Shown: one piece after another, positions 1-7,396 of the stretch
Layout of the letters: every line of letters begins with the position of its first letter
How positions within the stretch are numbered: the first letter of the stretch is position 1
DNA from: Myxococcales bacterium
Lineage (GTDB): Bacteria > Myxococcota_A > Polyangia > Haliangiales > Haliangiaceae
Direction: 5' to 3'
DNA length: 43,185 nucleotides
Assembly (NCBI GenBank): GCA_011526095.1
Contig: WYBA01000055.1
Span: forward strand, 1-43,185
The notes under the pieces: generated by a model
The model's input: the letters and a program-made list of their open reading frames with translations, nothing else
Told to the model about the DNA's origin: nothing
The model's database searches: none
Made by a program: the position numbers and the translations under genes

Positions 1-273
1 CTGCCGTTCGAGCTGCCCACCTCGCCGGTCGAGCTGCTGTGGCCCGCCGTGACGGACGACGACGACGCCTGCCGCTACCTCCGCGACCTCGTCGCGGCGA
101 TCGCCGCGGACGTGGCGGCGCAGGCCGAGGTCAGCGCCGCGCGCGCCGCGCCGGCGGCGGCGCGAGCCGCGCGCGCACCGCGGCCTCGATCCGCTCGCGG
201 ACCGCGCGGTGGAGGCGGCCGTAGAACCGCTGGCGGCGGAAGCACAGGTAGACCGGCTGCGCCACGGGGGTGA
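1..273 (+). CDS. LysR-family regulator, C-terminal end only (partial)
   Basis: This is an open frame entering from the left edge. Its first ~38 residues (LPFELPTSPVELLW, then a DDDDACRYLRDLV segment) resemble the last strand and helix of a LysR effector-binding domain, where a Trp is followed by an Asp-rich turn and a W/YLR helix. From about base 131 it overlaps the 3' end of the convergent LysR gene, and its low-complexity Ala/Arg/Gly tail there is simply the reverse of that gene. The stop at 271-273 is the first in frame. If both ends are right the two genes overlap tail to tail by 143 bases, which is unusual, so a sequencing error or an earlier true end cannot be excluded. The family call rests on a short stretch and is tentative. 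Confidence 0.45.
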   Translation: MPFELPTSPVELLWPAVTDDDDACRYLRDLVAAIAADVAAQAEVSAARAAPAAARAARAPRPRSARGPRGGGGRRTAGGGSTGRPAAPRG

Positions 274-1027
274 ACGACGCGTCGACGCGGACCGCGGCGC
301 CGTCGGGGATCGTGTGGCGCGGCTTGACCGCGCGGCCGAGGCCGAGCTCGACGCCGAGCAGGATGCCGGGCTCGTCGTGGAGGAACGACCGCGTCCACCG
401 CCCCTTCGGCCGCGCCCGCGCCGGCTGCGCGCCGAGGAACCACGCCGTCGTCGGATCGCGCGGCCCGGTGTCGAGGAACACGTCCCGCCGCCCCGGGTGA
501 TCGCGGCTCTCGATCATCACGAACTCCTCGTCGCCGAGGTGGACGTCCTCGACGCCCTCCGTCGCCGCCGCGGCCTGGGAGATCGCGAGATCGACGCGCC
601 CGCCGGCGAGCGCCTCGAGCACCGGCCGGTCGACCTCGCGGTACAGCTCGACCTGCACCGCGGGGTGCGCGCGCAACAGCGGCGCGAGCGCCGGCAGCAC
701 CACCGGCGGCACCAGCGACGACAGCCCGCCGATCCGGACGACGCCGCGCATCGCGGCGCTCGGCGACGGCGCGAGGTCGCCGAGCAGCTCCTCCTCGAGC
801 GCGGTCTGGGCCTCGACGAACGCGAACAGCCGGCGCCCGACCTCGGTGAGCTGGGCGCCGCCGCGCGCCCGCACGACCACGACCGCCTCGAGCTGCGCCT
901 CGAGCGCCGCGATCCGCCGCGACAGCGCCGGCTGGCTGAGGTGGAGCGCCGCGGCGGCCCGCGTGAACGACCCGGCGCGAGCGACCGCGGCGAACGCGGC
1001 GAGCTGGTCCTGCGACAGCGGCGGCAT
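131..1027 (-). CDS. LysR-family transcriptional regulator
   Basis: The 298-residue protein has the usual LysR length. The N-terminal winged helix-turn-helix is clear: residues 9-43 carry the pattern LAAFAAVARAGSFTRAAAAL followed by SQPALSRRIAALE. Residues ~90-290 form the effector-binding domain, starting at GVVRIGGLSSLVPPVVLPAL. LysR proteins bind DNA as tetramers and usually control a divergently transcribed neighbour, here the EamA-type gene at 1107, 79 bases away. The ATG at 1027 is preceded by TATGAT five bases upstream and TTGAAC 18 bases before that, so the transcript is probably leaderless. The inducer cannot be read from the sequence. The 3' end overlaps the partial gene on the other strand. 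Confidence 0.93.
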   Translation of the reverse strand: MPPLSQDQLAAFAAVARAGSFTRAAAALHLSQPALSRRIAALEAQLEAVVVVRARGGAQLTEVGRRLFAFVEAQTALEEELLGDLAPSPSAAMRGVVRIGGLSSLVPPVVLPALAPLLRAHPAVQVELYREVDRPVLEALAGGRVDLAISQAAAATEGVEDVHLGDEEFVMIESRDHPGRRDVFLDTGPRDPTTAWFLGAQPARARPKGRWTRSFLHDEPGILLGVELGLGRAVKPRHTIPDGAAVRVDASFTPVAQPVYLCFRRQRFYGRLHRAVRERIEAAVRARLAPPPARRARR

Positions 1028-1032
1028 GACCC

Positions 1033-1062
1033 ATCATACGTTCTGCGCATCGTACGGTTCAA
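1033..1062 (-). promoter_or_regulatory. Sigma-70-type promoter of the LysR gene
   Basis: On the minus strand TTGAAC (1062-1057) lies 18 bases before TATGAT (1038-1033), which is itself only five bases before the ATG at 1027. The intergenic region also holds ACGTT (1038-1042) and AACGT (1062-1066) as inverted arms, which a LysR protein could recognise. Transcription would begin at or next to the start codon. Confidence 0.5.
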
Positions 1063-1070
1063 ACGTTGCA

Positions 1071-1100
1071 TTGGACGCATTCCTGCGCCGGCCCCAGGAT
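1071..1100 (+). promoter_or_regulatory. Possible promoter of the EamA-type gene
   Basis: TTGGAC (1071-1076) and CAGGAT (1095-1100) are 18 bases apart, and the second element ends six bases before the ATG at 1107. Both hexamers are weak matches. The arrangement mirrors that of the divergent LysR promoter. Confidence 0.3.
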
Positions 1101-1106
1101 GCCGCC

Positions 1107-1532
1107 ATGCCCACCGCGCTCCCCGTCGTCGTCGTGATCGTGTCCGCGGTCGCCTACCACCTGGCGCAGCGCGCGCTCGGGGCCGGCCCGGCGGCGAGCC
1201 CGTGGCCGGTGCTGGCGCTGGCCTACGGCGCGGCGTGCGTCGTGACGCTGGTGCTCGCGCTCGTCACGGGCGACGGGCTGCGCGTGCCGGCGCGCCCCGA
1301 GCGCGCCGCGGCGCTGGTGATCGCGGCGGGCGCGATCGGCATCGAGGCCGGGTTCTTCTTCGCCTACCGCGCCGGGTGGCCGCTGGCGAGCGCGTCGGTC
1401 CTCGGCAACGTCGTCGTCACGCTGATCCTCGCCGGGATCGGGATCGTCGCGTTCGGCGAGCACCTGTCGGCCGCGCGCGCCGCCGGGATCGCCCTGGCCG
1501 CGGCCGGGGCGTACCTGATCGTGCGCGGATGA
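1107..1532 (+). CDS. Small EamA/DMT-type membrane protein
   Basis: The 141-residue protein is almost entirely hydrophobic, with about five membrane helices (roughly residues 4-24, 33-53, 66-88, 92-112 and 118-138). The last pair, with VVVTLILAGIGIVAFGEHLS and then AAGIALAAAGAYLIV, matches the repeat end of the drug/metabolite transporter superfamily (EamA). At half the length of a ten-helix EamA protein it would have to work as a dimer. It is divergent from the LysR gene, so it is probably its target, exporting or importing a small metabolite whose identity cannot be told. The ATG at 1107 was chosen because the frame before it overlaps the LysR gene. Confidence 0.82.
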   Translation: MPTALPVVVVIVSAVAYHLAQRALGAGPAASPWPVLALAYGAACVVTLVLALVTGDGLRVPARPERAAALVIAAGAIGIEAGFFFAYRAGWPLASASVLGNVVVTLILAGIGIVAFGEHLSAARAAGIALAAAGAYLIVRG

Positions 1533-1571
1533 GCCGAGCGAAGCGAGGCGACCTCCGTACAGGCGCCGCGA

Positions 1572-1585
1572 GCCCGTCTGCGGGC
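1572..1585. terminator. Short GC hairpin between convergent genes
   Basis: GCCCG-TCTG-CGGGC forms a five-base-pair stem in the ~100-base gap between the EamA-type gene and the parvulin gene, which point toward each other. No T-run follows, so terminator function is a weak inference. Confidence 0.28.
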
Positions 1586-1634
1586 GAGCCAGCCGATAGG
1601 CTGAGAGCCACACGGGCGCTGAGCGACACCGCGG

Positions 1635-2486
1635 CTACGGCGGCGCGACGCGCGCGACCGCGTCGGCGAACACCTCGACCCGGCGCTCGGCGCGCAGCCG
1701 CGCCTCGAGCGCGGCGAGCGCGGCCTGCTCGCGCTCGCGCGCGAGCGCGTGCTTGACGGTGAGCGCGACCGTGGCGTCGAACGGCTTGACGGACAGCGCG
1801 AGCCGCCGCGCCCGGACGACGGCGAACCGGCCGTCGCCCAGCTCGATCGGCCCGGCGAGCGCGCCCTCGACGCGGAGCTCGACCGCGGCGCGGCGCAGCC
1901 CGGGGTCGACGCCCTCGGCCAGGGCGTCGGGGACGAGCCCCCCGCCGGCCGCGGACGGATCGTGCGACCGCACCAGCACCAGCGCCGCGAACCCGGCGTC
2001 GTCGAGCCCGACCGCGGCGCGCGCGACGTCGGCCGCGTCGGCCGCGTCGGCGACGATCACCGCGCGCAGCTCGACGCCGGTGACCTTGTTGAACCGCCCC
2101 GGGGCGGCCTCGTAGGCGCGGCGCGCCTCGTCGTCGGAGATGCGGTCGACGACCGCGCCGGCGCGCGCGGCCTCGTCGCGGATCAGCGCCTGGTACAGCG
2201 CCGCCCGGCGCCGCGCCGGCGGGCCGTCGGCGGCCAGGCCGCGCCGCGCCGCCTCGTCGGCGAACAGCCGGACGCGCACCGCGGCGTCGACCGCGGCGGC
2301 CGGGTCCGGCGCCGCCGGCCGCAGGTGCTCGGCCACCTCGGCCGCCGCGACCGGCGCGCTGCCGACGCACGCGACGACCGCGTGATCGGCGCGTGGCGCG
2401 CACGGCCGGCTCGCCTCGCACGCGGCGACCAGCCCCGCGGCCGCGGCGACCGCGGCGGCGATCGCGACGCGCGCGCTCAGCACCAC
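1635..2486 (-). CDS. Parvulin (PpiC/SurA-type) peptidyl-prolyl isomerase lipoprotein
   Basis: The predicted protein has about 283 residues. It begins with a short signal peptide and a lipobox (LVAAC, Cys23), so it is probably a lipoprotein acting outside the inner membrane. A helical N-terminal chaperone-like part (~residues 40-130, RLFADEAARRGL) leads into a parvulin-like domain (~135-235). That domain shows FNKVTGVELRAVIV, then a region around SHDPSAAGGGLVPDAL and later GPIELGDGRFAVVRARR, which correspond to the S-x-D..GG.L and G....V..G..I..V elements of PpiC domains. Parvulins speed prolyl isomerisation during folding of exported proteins. The start is one of two adjacent GTG codons (2486 or 2483) that overlap the TGA of the upstream phospholipase-like gene, so translation is coupled. 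The substrate could be that Cys-rich neighbour, which is an inference. Confidence 0.8.
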   Translation of the reverse strand: MVLSARVAIAAAVAAAAGLVAACEASRPCAPRADHAVVACVGSAPVAAAEVAEHLRPAAPDPAAAVDAAVRVRLFADEAARRGLAADGPPARRRAALYQALIRDEAARAGAVVDRISDDEARRAYEAAPGRFNKVTGVELRAVIVADAADAADVARAAVGLDDAGFAALVLVRSHDPSAAGGGLVPDALAEGVDPGLRRAAVELRVEGALAGPIELGDGRFAVVRARRLALSVKPFDATVALTVKHALAREREQAALAALEARLRAERRVEVFADAVARVAPP

Positions 2487-3298
2487 GCGCCGTAGGTCAG
2501 GACGTAGTCGTCGGCCGCGTCCCAGAACTCGTCGCCACAGTTGGCGTTGTCGCTCATCACGCTGCCGCCGTAGCGGTCGACGCAGCGGTCGTGGTCGAAG
2601 CAGTCCCACGTGTAGTCGTCGTCGAACCAGTGGTTGCAGCCGGCGCCGCACCGGCCGGAGCAGTTGGCCTGGCTCTCGCCGTACTGCGCCCACTGCCACT
2701 GGCACGTGCCGTCGTTGCCCGGATCGTAGACGGCGTAGTCCCAGCCGTCGGTGCCCGACAGGCAGGTGGCGCCATCGCCGCCGCAGCCGTCGGCGTCGGC
2801 GCCGAGCACCTTGGGGTCGCGCTGGCGCGGCTGGGTCAGCGCGCGCAGCTCGTGCTCGCGGCGCTCGAACGTGAACCCGGCCGGCGCCTCCGCGAGACGA
2901 TCGGCGTGGCGCGCGAGCAGCGTGCCGTGCAGCGTGGTCGCCAGCTCGGGGTGCGCGGCGCCGAGCGCGTCGCGCAGCGCGAGCAGCGCCGCGAGGTCGT
3001 CCTCGAACAGCGCCTGGGCGTGGCCGTCGTCGACGAACGTCTGCGCGACGAGGTCGAGCTCGACGTCGATCGGCGCGCCGTTGACCTCGAGGTGGAGGCG
3101 CGCCCGCTCCGGGCCGGTCACCTCGCTGACGAACTCGATGATCGAGCCGGCGTGGACGAACGAGCCGCGCACGGCCGTGTCATCGAGGGTGGTGATCGAC
3201 AGCCCGCTGCCGGACGTCGGGTCCGGTGCGGCCTCCTCCGTCGCACACGCCGCCGTGATCGAGAGCGCCGAGAGCGCCAGGCAGAGACGGATGGACAT
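2477..3298 (-). CDS. Secreted phospholipase A2-like Cys-rich (lipo)protein
   Basis: The 273-residue protein has a signal peptide ending near Cys18 (SITAAC), so it is either a lipoprotein or secreted. Residues ~25-190 are an unrecognised region. The last 61 residues hold CSGRCGAGC (213-221) and, 11 residues later, CFDHDRC (233-239). Cys217 to His236 is 19 residues, the same as Cys29 to His48 in pancreatic phospholipase A2, whose calcium loop reads CGxGG and whose active site reads CCxxHDxC. His236 and Asp237 would be the catalytic and calcium-binding pair. The start at 3298 has GGAGG six bases upstream. The gene precedes and overlaps the parvulin gene. A second copy of the same signature lies at 21527-21940. 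Activity on lipids is an inference. Confidence 0.75.
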   Translation of the reverse strand: MSIRLCLALSALSITAACATEEAAPDPTSGSGLSITTLDDTAVRGSFVHAGSIIEFVSEVTGPERARLHLEVNGAPIDVELDLVAQTFVDDGHAQALFEDDLAALLALRDALGAAHPELATTLHGTLLARHADRLAEAPAGFTFERREHELRALTQPRQRDPKVLGADADGCGGDGATCLSGTDGWDYAVYDPGNDGTCQWQWAQYGESQANCSGRCGAGCNHWFDDDYTWDCFDHDRCVDRYGGSVMSDNANCGDEFWDAADDYVLTYGAWC

Positions 3299-3351
3299 GG
3301 TGAACCTCCGTTGCCTCGTTCTGCAACCAAGGTGCCGTGGCATACATAAAA

Positions 3352-3365
3352 TTCACACGTGTAAA
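3352..3365. promoter_or_regulatory. ACACGTGT palindrome upstream of the phospholipase-like gene
   Basis: TTCACACGTGTAAA is a near-perfect dyad around ACACGTGT (3355-3362), set in an A/T-rich patch about 55 bases before the start of the phospholipase-like gene. Such a patch stands out in this DNA and probably marks its promoter or operator. No regulator can be named. Confidence 0.35.
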
Positions 3366-3411
3366 ATCGCGTGGTTGGCCGGTCATCTGGGCCACCTCGG
3401 CGGTCGACGCT

Positions 3412-3467
3412 GTTCAGTACGTTCAATACATGAACACTAGTGGCTCACATCTGAACGACTCTTGAAC
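3412..3467. promoter_or_regulatory. Cluster of five GTTCA/TGAAC half-sites before the polymerase gene
   Basis: GTTCA occurs at 3412 and 3421, and its complement TGAAC at 3431, 3452 and 3463. The first two sit in a nine-base tandem repeat, GTTCAGTAC then GTTCAATAC. GTTCA (3421-3425) and TGAAC (3431-3435) form an inverted pair. Many bacterial LexA operators are built from GTTC/GAAC units, and family B polymerase genes are often damage-inducible, so an SOS operator is possible. The spacing does not match the GTTC-N7-GTTC or GAAC-N4-GTTC classes exactly. The cluster could also serve the divergent phospholipase-like gene. Confidence 0.4.
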
Positions 3468-3563
3468 TGCACGCTCGGGCGTACGTGGCCGTCGGGCAGC
3501 GCTGGCCACCACCAGCCCCGCCGCGGCGCGCGCGCGCCGCGCCGTGGTATGGCGACCGGCGCG

Positions 3564-6014
3564 ATGACCAGCCGCGAGGACGAGTGGCTGTGGGGCTGGG
3601 ATCCGACGCCGGCGATCGTCTCGGTGTGGGCCGACCTCGACGGCCGCGCGGTCGTGTGGCGCCGCCCCGGCGGCGGCGCGCTGGTCCGCGAGGACGTGCG
3701 CTACCGGCCGTGGCTGGTCCTCGCCGAGCTCGACGACCTCGCGCACCTGGGCGATCGCCTGCAGCGCGAGGCCGGGCGCGCGCCGGCACAAGCGGTCGTC
3801 TACCGCGAGCTGGAGGGACCAGGCGCGCTGCGCTACCTCGTCCACGCCCGGGACGGCCGCGCGCTCACCGACGCGGTGCTGCGCGGCGCGTCGCGGCGGC
3901 TCGGCCGCCGGGTCCGCCACGTCCGCGAGCTCGGCGACGACGCGGTCCTGCAGCTCGCGCCCGAGGAGCAGTACCTGGTCGCGACCGGCCGCACCTGCTT
4001 CCGCGACCTGACGTTCGACCAGCTCCGCCGGCTCCAGCTCGACCTCGAGACCACCGGCCTCGATCCCGCGCACGACCGCGTGTTCCTGATCGCGGTGCGC
4101 GCGCCCGACGGCACCACCGAGCTGCTCGAGGCCGCGGGACCGGGCGACGACGCGGCCGAGGCGGCGCTGCTCGCGCGGCTGGTCGAGCGCGTGTGCCACC
4201 ACGACCCGGACGTGATCGAGAACCACAACCTGCACGGCTTCGACCTGCCGTTCCTGGCGCGGCGGGCCGAGCGGCTGCGGGTGCCGCTCGCGCTCGGCCG
4301 GCTCGGGCCACCCGGGCTGGGCGAGCGCGCGGCGTCGCGCGGCGTCGCGCTCGAGGTCCACGACGACGACGACGGCGACGAAGGCGAGCGCGGCCGGCGC
4401 GCCCGCCGGATCCGCTACACCGTCCCCGGCCGCGAGCTGATCGACACGCTCGACGCCGTGCGCCGCCACGACTTCGCCGCGCGCGACCTGCCCGGCCACG
4501 GCCTCAAGGCGGTGGCGCGCCACTTCGGGCTCGCCGCGCCGGATCGCCCGCACATCCCCGGCGGCCAGATCGCCGCGACCTACGCGCGCGATCCCGACCG
4601 CGTCCGGCGCTACGCCGCCGACGACGTCGCCGAGGCGGCGGCGCTGGCGCGGCTGCTCGGCGGCGCCGCGTTCGCGCTGGCGCGGATGGCGCCGCGCCGC
4701 TACGAGCGCCTCGCCGACGCCGGCCCCGCCACCGGCGTGCTCGACCCGCTGCTCGTCCGCGCCTACCTGCGCGCCGGCGCCGCGCTGCCGGCGCGCGCCG
4801 CCGGCGACGGCACGACCCACACCGGCGCCGCGCTCCACCTGTTCGCCGCCGGCGTCGCGCACCGCGTGGTCAAGGCCGACGTCGCCAGCCTCTACCCGTC
4901 GCTGATGCGGCAGTACCGGATCGGCCCGCGCGGCGACCGGCTCGGCGCGCTGCTCGCGCTGGTCGACCGGCTCGTCGACCAGCGGCTCGCCGCCAAGGCG
5001 CGCGCGCGCGCCGCGCCCGCCGGCTCCGACGCGCGCCACACCGACGAGGCGCTGTCGGCGGCGATGAAGCTGCTGGTCAACTCGGCCTACGGCTACCTCG
5101 CCGCGGTCGGGCTGACCCGGTTCGCCGACGTCCACGCCGCCAACGAGGTCACGCGCCGCGGCCGCGCGCTGCTCGGCCAGCTTTGCCGCGAGCTCGCGGC
5201 GCGCGGCGTGACGCTGCTCGAGGCCGACACCGACGGCGTCTACTTCGCCGCGCCCGCGGGGTGGACCGACGCCGACGAACGCCGCGTCGTCGCCGAGGTC
5301 GCGGCGCTGCTGCCCGCGCGGGTGCGGCTCGAGCACGACGGCCGCTACGCCGCGATGCTGTCGCACGAGCCGAAGAACTACGCGCTGCAGGGCTACGACG
5401 GGGCGCTCCACCTCCGCGGCGTCGCGTTCCGGTCGAGCCGGGCCGAGCCGTTCGGCGAGGCGTTCCTGCGCCGCGCGATCGCCGCGCTGTTCGCCGGCGA
5501 CGTCGCGGGCGTCCAGGCCGCCTACGTCGACACCGTGGTGGCGCTGCGCCGCCGCGCGATCGCCACGCGCGACGTCGCGGCGCGCGTGCGGCTGCGCAAG
5601 TCGCCCGAGGACTACGCCGCGTCGCGCGCGCAGCGCCGCGAGCTGCCGTACGAGGCGATGATCGCCGCCGGCCGCGACACCTGGCGCGTCGGCGAGCAGG
5701 TCCGCGTCTACCGCGCCACCGGCGGGCGCGCCGCGCTGCTGCGCGAGCCCGAGGGCGTCGACGCCGCCGACCTCGACGCGGCCGACGAGGCCGCGTTGCC
5801 CGACCCGCGCGACTACGACGTCGACGCCTACGTGCGCGTGCTGCGCACGGCGTTCGCGGCGCGGCTGGTCCGCGCGCTGACGCCCGAGGACTTCGCCGCG
5901 GTGTTCGCCGACCCGGACCAGCCGTCGCTGTTCGCGCCGCCGCTGGCCGGGGCGCGCCCCGTCCTCACGCCGCTGCCGTGGCCCGCCGACGCGCTCGCCC
6001 CGTCGGCGCCGTGA
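3564..6014 (+). CDS. polB: Family B DNA polymerase with 3'-5' exonuclease
   Basis: The 816-residue polymerase carries every catalytic block of family B. These are Exo I (D160-L-E162), Exo II (N220...F-D227), Exo III (Y350-x3-D354), motif A (D439, then VASLYPS), motif B (K502, LLVNSAYG) and motif C (D555-T-D557-G), followed by a KxY-type EPKNY segment. It is therefore predicted to be active and proofreading, resembling bacterial Pol II, which copies damaged or stalled templates. The N-terminal ~155 residues are a divergent polymerase B N-domain. Two ATGs are possible, 3549 and 3564. I chose 3564 because TATGGC at 3548-3553 lies ten bases upstream, the spacing seen at other genes here. The upstream GTTCA cluster suggests damage control. 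The symbol denotes the family, not proven orthology. Confidence 0.9.
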   Translation: MTSREDEWLWGWDPTPAIVSVWADLDGRAVVWRRPGGGALVREDVRYRPWLVLAELDDLAHLGDRLQREAGRAPAQAVVYRELEGPGALRYLVHARDGRALTDAVLRGASRRLGRRVRHVRELGDDAVLQLAPEEQYLVATGRTCFRDLTFDQLRRLQLDLETTGLDPAHDRVFLIAVRAPDGTTELLEAAGPGDDAAEAALLARLVERVCHHDPDVIENHNLHGFDLPFLARRAERLRVPLALGRLGPPGLGERAASRGVALEVHDDDDGDEGERGRRARRIRYTVPGRELIDTLDAVRRHDFAARDLPGHGLKAVARHFGLAAPDRPHIPGGQIAATYARDPDRVRRYAADDVAEAAALARLLGGAAFALARMAPRRYERLADAGPATGVLDPLLVRAYLRAGAALPARAAGDGTTHTGAALHLFAAGVAHRVVKADVASLYPSLMRQYRIGPRGDRLGALLALVDRLVDQRLAAKARARAAPAGSDARHTDEALSAAMKLLVNSAYGYLAAVGLTRFADVHAANEVTRRGRALLGQLCRELAARGVTLLEADTDGVYFAAPAGWTDADERRVVAEVAALLPARVRLEHDGRYAAMLSHEPKNYALQGYDGALHLRGVAFRSSRAEPFGEAFLRRAIAALFAGDVAGVQAAYVDTVVALRRRAIATRDVAARVRLRKSPEDYAASRAQRRELPYEAMIAAGRDTWRVGEQVRVYRATGGRAALLREPEGVDAADLDAADEAALPDPRDYDVDAYVRVLRTAFAARLVRALTPEDFAAVFADPDQPSLFAPPLAGARPVLTPLPWPADALAPSAP

Positions 6015-6065
6015 AGGTGGTTTCTCCGCCACGACCGCCGCGCCACCCGTGTTATGTGTGCGCGC

Positions 6066-6698
6066 GTGAGCCTGATCGACGAGTGCTTCGCCGCGAACCG
6101 ACGGTGGGCCGAGACCACCGTCGCCAGGGATCCCACGTACTTCAAGCGCCTGGCGGCGCTGCAGGATCCCGACCTCTTGTGGATCGGCTGCTCCGACAGC
6201 CGGCTGCCACCCAACGAGATCATCGGGCGCGCGCCCGGTGAGCTGTTCGTCCACCGCAACGTCGCCAACGTCGTCGAGCACACCGACGTCAACTGCCTGT
6301 CGGTGCTGCAGTTCGCGGTCGACGTGCTCAAGGTCAAGCACGTCATCGTCTGCGGTCACTACGGCTGCGGTGGCGTGCGCGCCGCGATGACGCCCAGGCC
6401 GCTGGGGCTGATCGACAACTGGCTGCGCCACATCCGCGACGTCGCCTTGTGGAACCGCGAGGAGCTCACGGCGATCCACGACCCCGAGGCGCGCGCCAAC
6501 CGCCTCGCCGAGCTCAACGTCGAGGCGCAGGTGGCCAACGTCTGCCACACGACGATCATCCAGGACGCGTGGCGCCGCGGCGAGCGCGTCACCGTCCACG
6601 GCTGGATCTACTCGCTCGCCGACGGGCTGCTCCGGGATCTCGGGATGAAGATCGAGAGCCCGGAGCAGATCCCACCCGAGTACCGCGTCACGTTCTGA
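6066..6698 (+). CDS. can: Beta-class carbonic anhydrase
   Basis: This enzyme interconverts CO2 and bicarbonate in the cytoplasm. With the GTG start at 6066 the protein has 210 residues, and its zinc ligands fall at Cys42, His98 and Cys101, with Asp44 and Arg46 of the CSDSR motif. These are the same numbers as in the E. coli enzyme Can. The second ligand pair sits in GHYGCGG. An in-frame ATG at 6054 would add four residues, but it lies inside TTATGT, which looks like a -10 element, so I prefer the GTG. It lies 51 bases after the polymerase gene and converges with hsp20. The C-terminus keeps the VHGWIYSLADG and PPEYR segments typical of the family. Confidence 0.95.
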   Translation: MSLIDECFAANRRWAETTVARDPTYFKRLAALQDPDLLWIGCSDSRLPPNEIIGRAPGELFVHRNVANVVEHTDVNCLSVLQFAVDVLKVKHVIVCGHYGCGGVRAAMTPRPLGLIDNWLRHIRDVALWNREELTAIHDPEARANRLAELNVEAQVANVCHTTIIQDAWRRGERVTVHGWIYSLADGLLRDLGMKIESPEQIPPEYRVTF

Positions 6699-6746
6699 GC
6701 GTCGCGGCCGTCGTCGCCCGCCCGGCCGCCCGGCGACCCACGACGC
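6699..6746. terminator. Possible bidirectional terminator between carbonic anhydrase and hsp20
   Basis: GCGTCG (6699-6704) can pair with CGACGC (6741-6746), and inside it GTCGCC (6713-6718) with GGCGAC (6732-6737), leaving a 13-base loop. It sits exactly in the gap between two convergent genes. There is no T-run, and GC-rich DNA forms such pairs by chance. Confidence 0.33.
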
Positions 6747-6749
6747 CCG

Positions 6750-7223
6750 CTACGACTTCGACTTCGTCGTGGCGACCGGGATCTTCTTCGCCTGCATCTC
6801 GGGCTTCTTGGGCACCACCAGCGTCCACACGCCGTCCTTCAGCTCGCTCTTGCAGTGCTCGGCGTCGATGCCCTCGGGCAGGGTGAACGTGCGGGTGAAC
6901 GAGCCGAACGAGCGCTCGTAGGCGTAGTAGGTGTCCTTCTTGGACTCCTGCTCCTGCTCGCGCTTGCCGGTCACCTGCAGCCGGTTGCCGGTCAGCGACA
7001 CCTCCAGGTCCTTCTCCTCGATCCCCGGCAGGTCGGCCTTGAACACGTAGGCGTCGGGGTTCTCGCGCACCTCGAACGCCGGCATCCACCCGGCCTCGCG
7101 CTCGACCCGTCCGAACAGCGGCGCCATCTCGCGGAACGGATCCCACCGCATCCACTCGCGCATGGAGCGGAACGGATCCCACTCCGCCGGCTGCGTCTCG
7201 GGCTTCTTGATGATGTTCGCCAT
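6750..7223 (-). CDS. Hsp20/alpha-crystallin small heat-shock protein
   Basis: This 157-residue ATP-independent chaperone holds unfolding proteins in the cytoplasm. The alpha-crystallin domain spans ~50-140. It contains FKADLPG (61-67), the RSFGSFTRTFTLP strand (104-116) and DGVWTLVVPKK (130-140), where Trp replaces the usual Leu of the GxL motif. The N-terminal arm repeats WDPFRSM and WDPFREM at residues 16-22 and 27-33, a tandem copy of an amphipathic binding segment. A strong GGAGGG precedes the ATG. It is divergent from the ECF sigma-factor gene across 173 bases, so it may belong to the same stress regulon. Confidence 0.93.
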   Translation of the reverse strand: MANIIKKPETQPAEWDPFRSMREWMRWDPFREMAPLFGRVEREAGWMPAFEVRENPDAYVFKADLPGIEEKDLEVSLTGNRLQVTGKREQEQESKKDTYYAYERSFGSFTRTFTLPEGIDAEHCKSELKDGVWTLVVPKKPEMQAKKIPVATTKSKS

Positions 7224-7396
7224 GGTTCATCCCTCCATCGTGGGTTCGCACGAGCCGGCGGATACAAGGCACATACCAGCGACAACTCCCCACCTTCACT
7301 GCGATCCGCGCCGGGAGCGCGCAAGCTCGTCGCGCGCGCGCGTCCGCGGCGCGCACGGGTTGCGCGTTCGCGGGCCCCGCGCGACGCTGCGCCGCG

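Noticed and set aside
3402..3418. Possible match to the Myxococcus LexA motif ending in GTTCAG
   Set aside because: Only the GTTCAG end and a few upstream positions agree. The cluster of half-sites is kept as a finding, but the specific motif is not claimed.
3423..6599. Very long open frame on the minus strand opposite the polymerase and carbonic anhydrase genes
   Set aside because: It has the Arg/Ala/Gly/Val-biased composition produced by reading GC-rich codons in reverse, and the plus strand holds a complete motif set. Similar antisense frames at 16374-17213, 17278-19461, 18677-22057, 28283-31411 and 31294-33930 were dismissed for the same reason.
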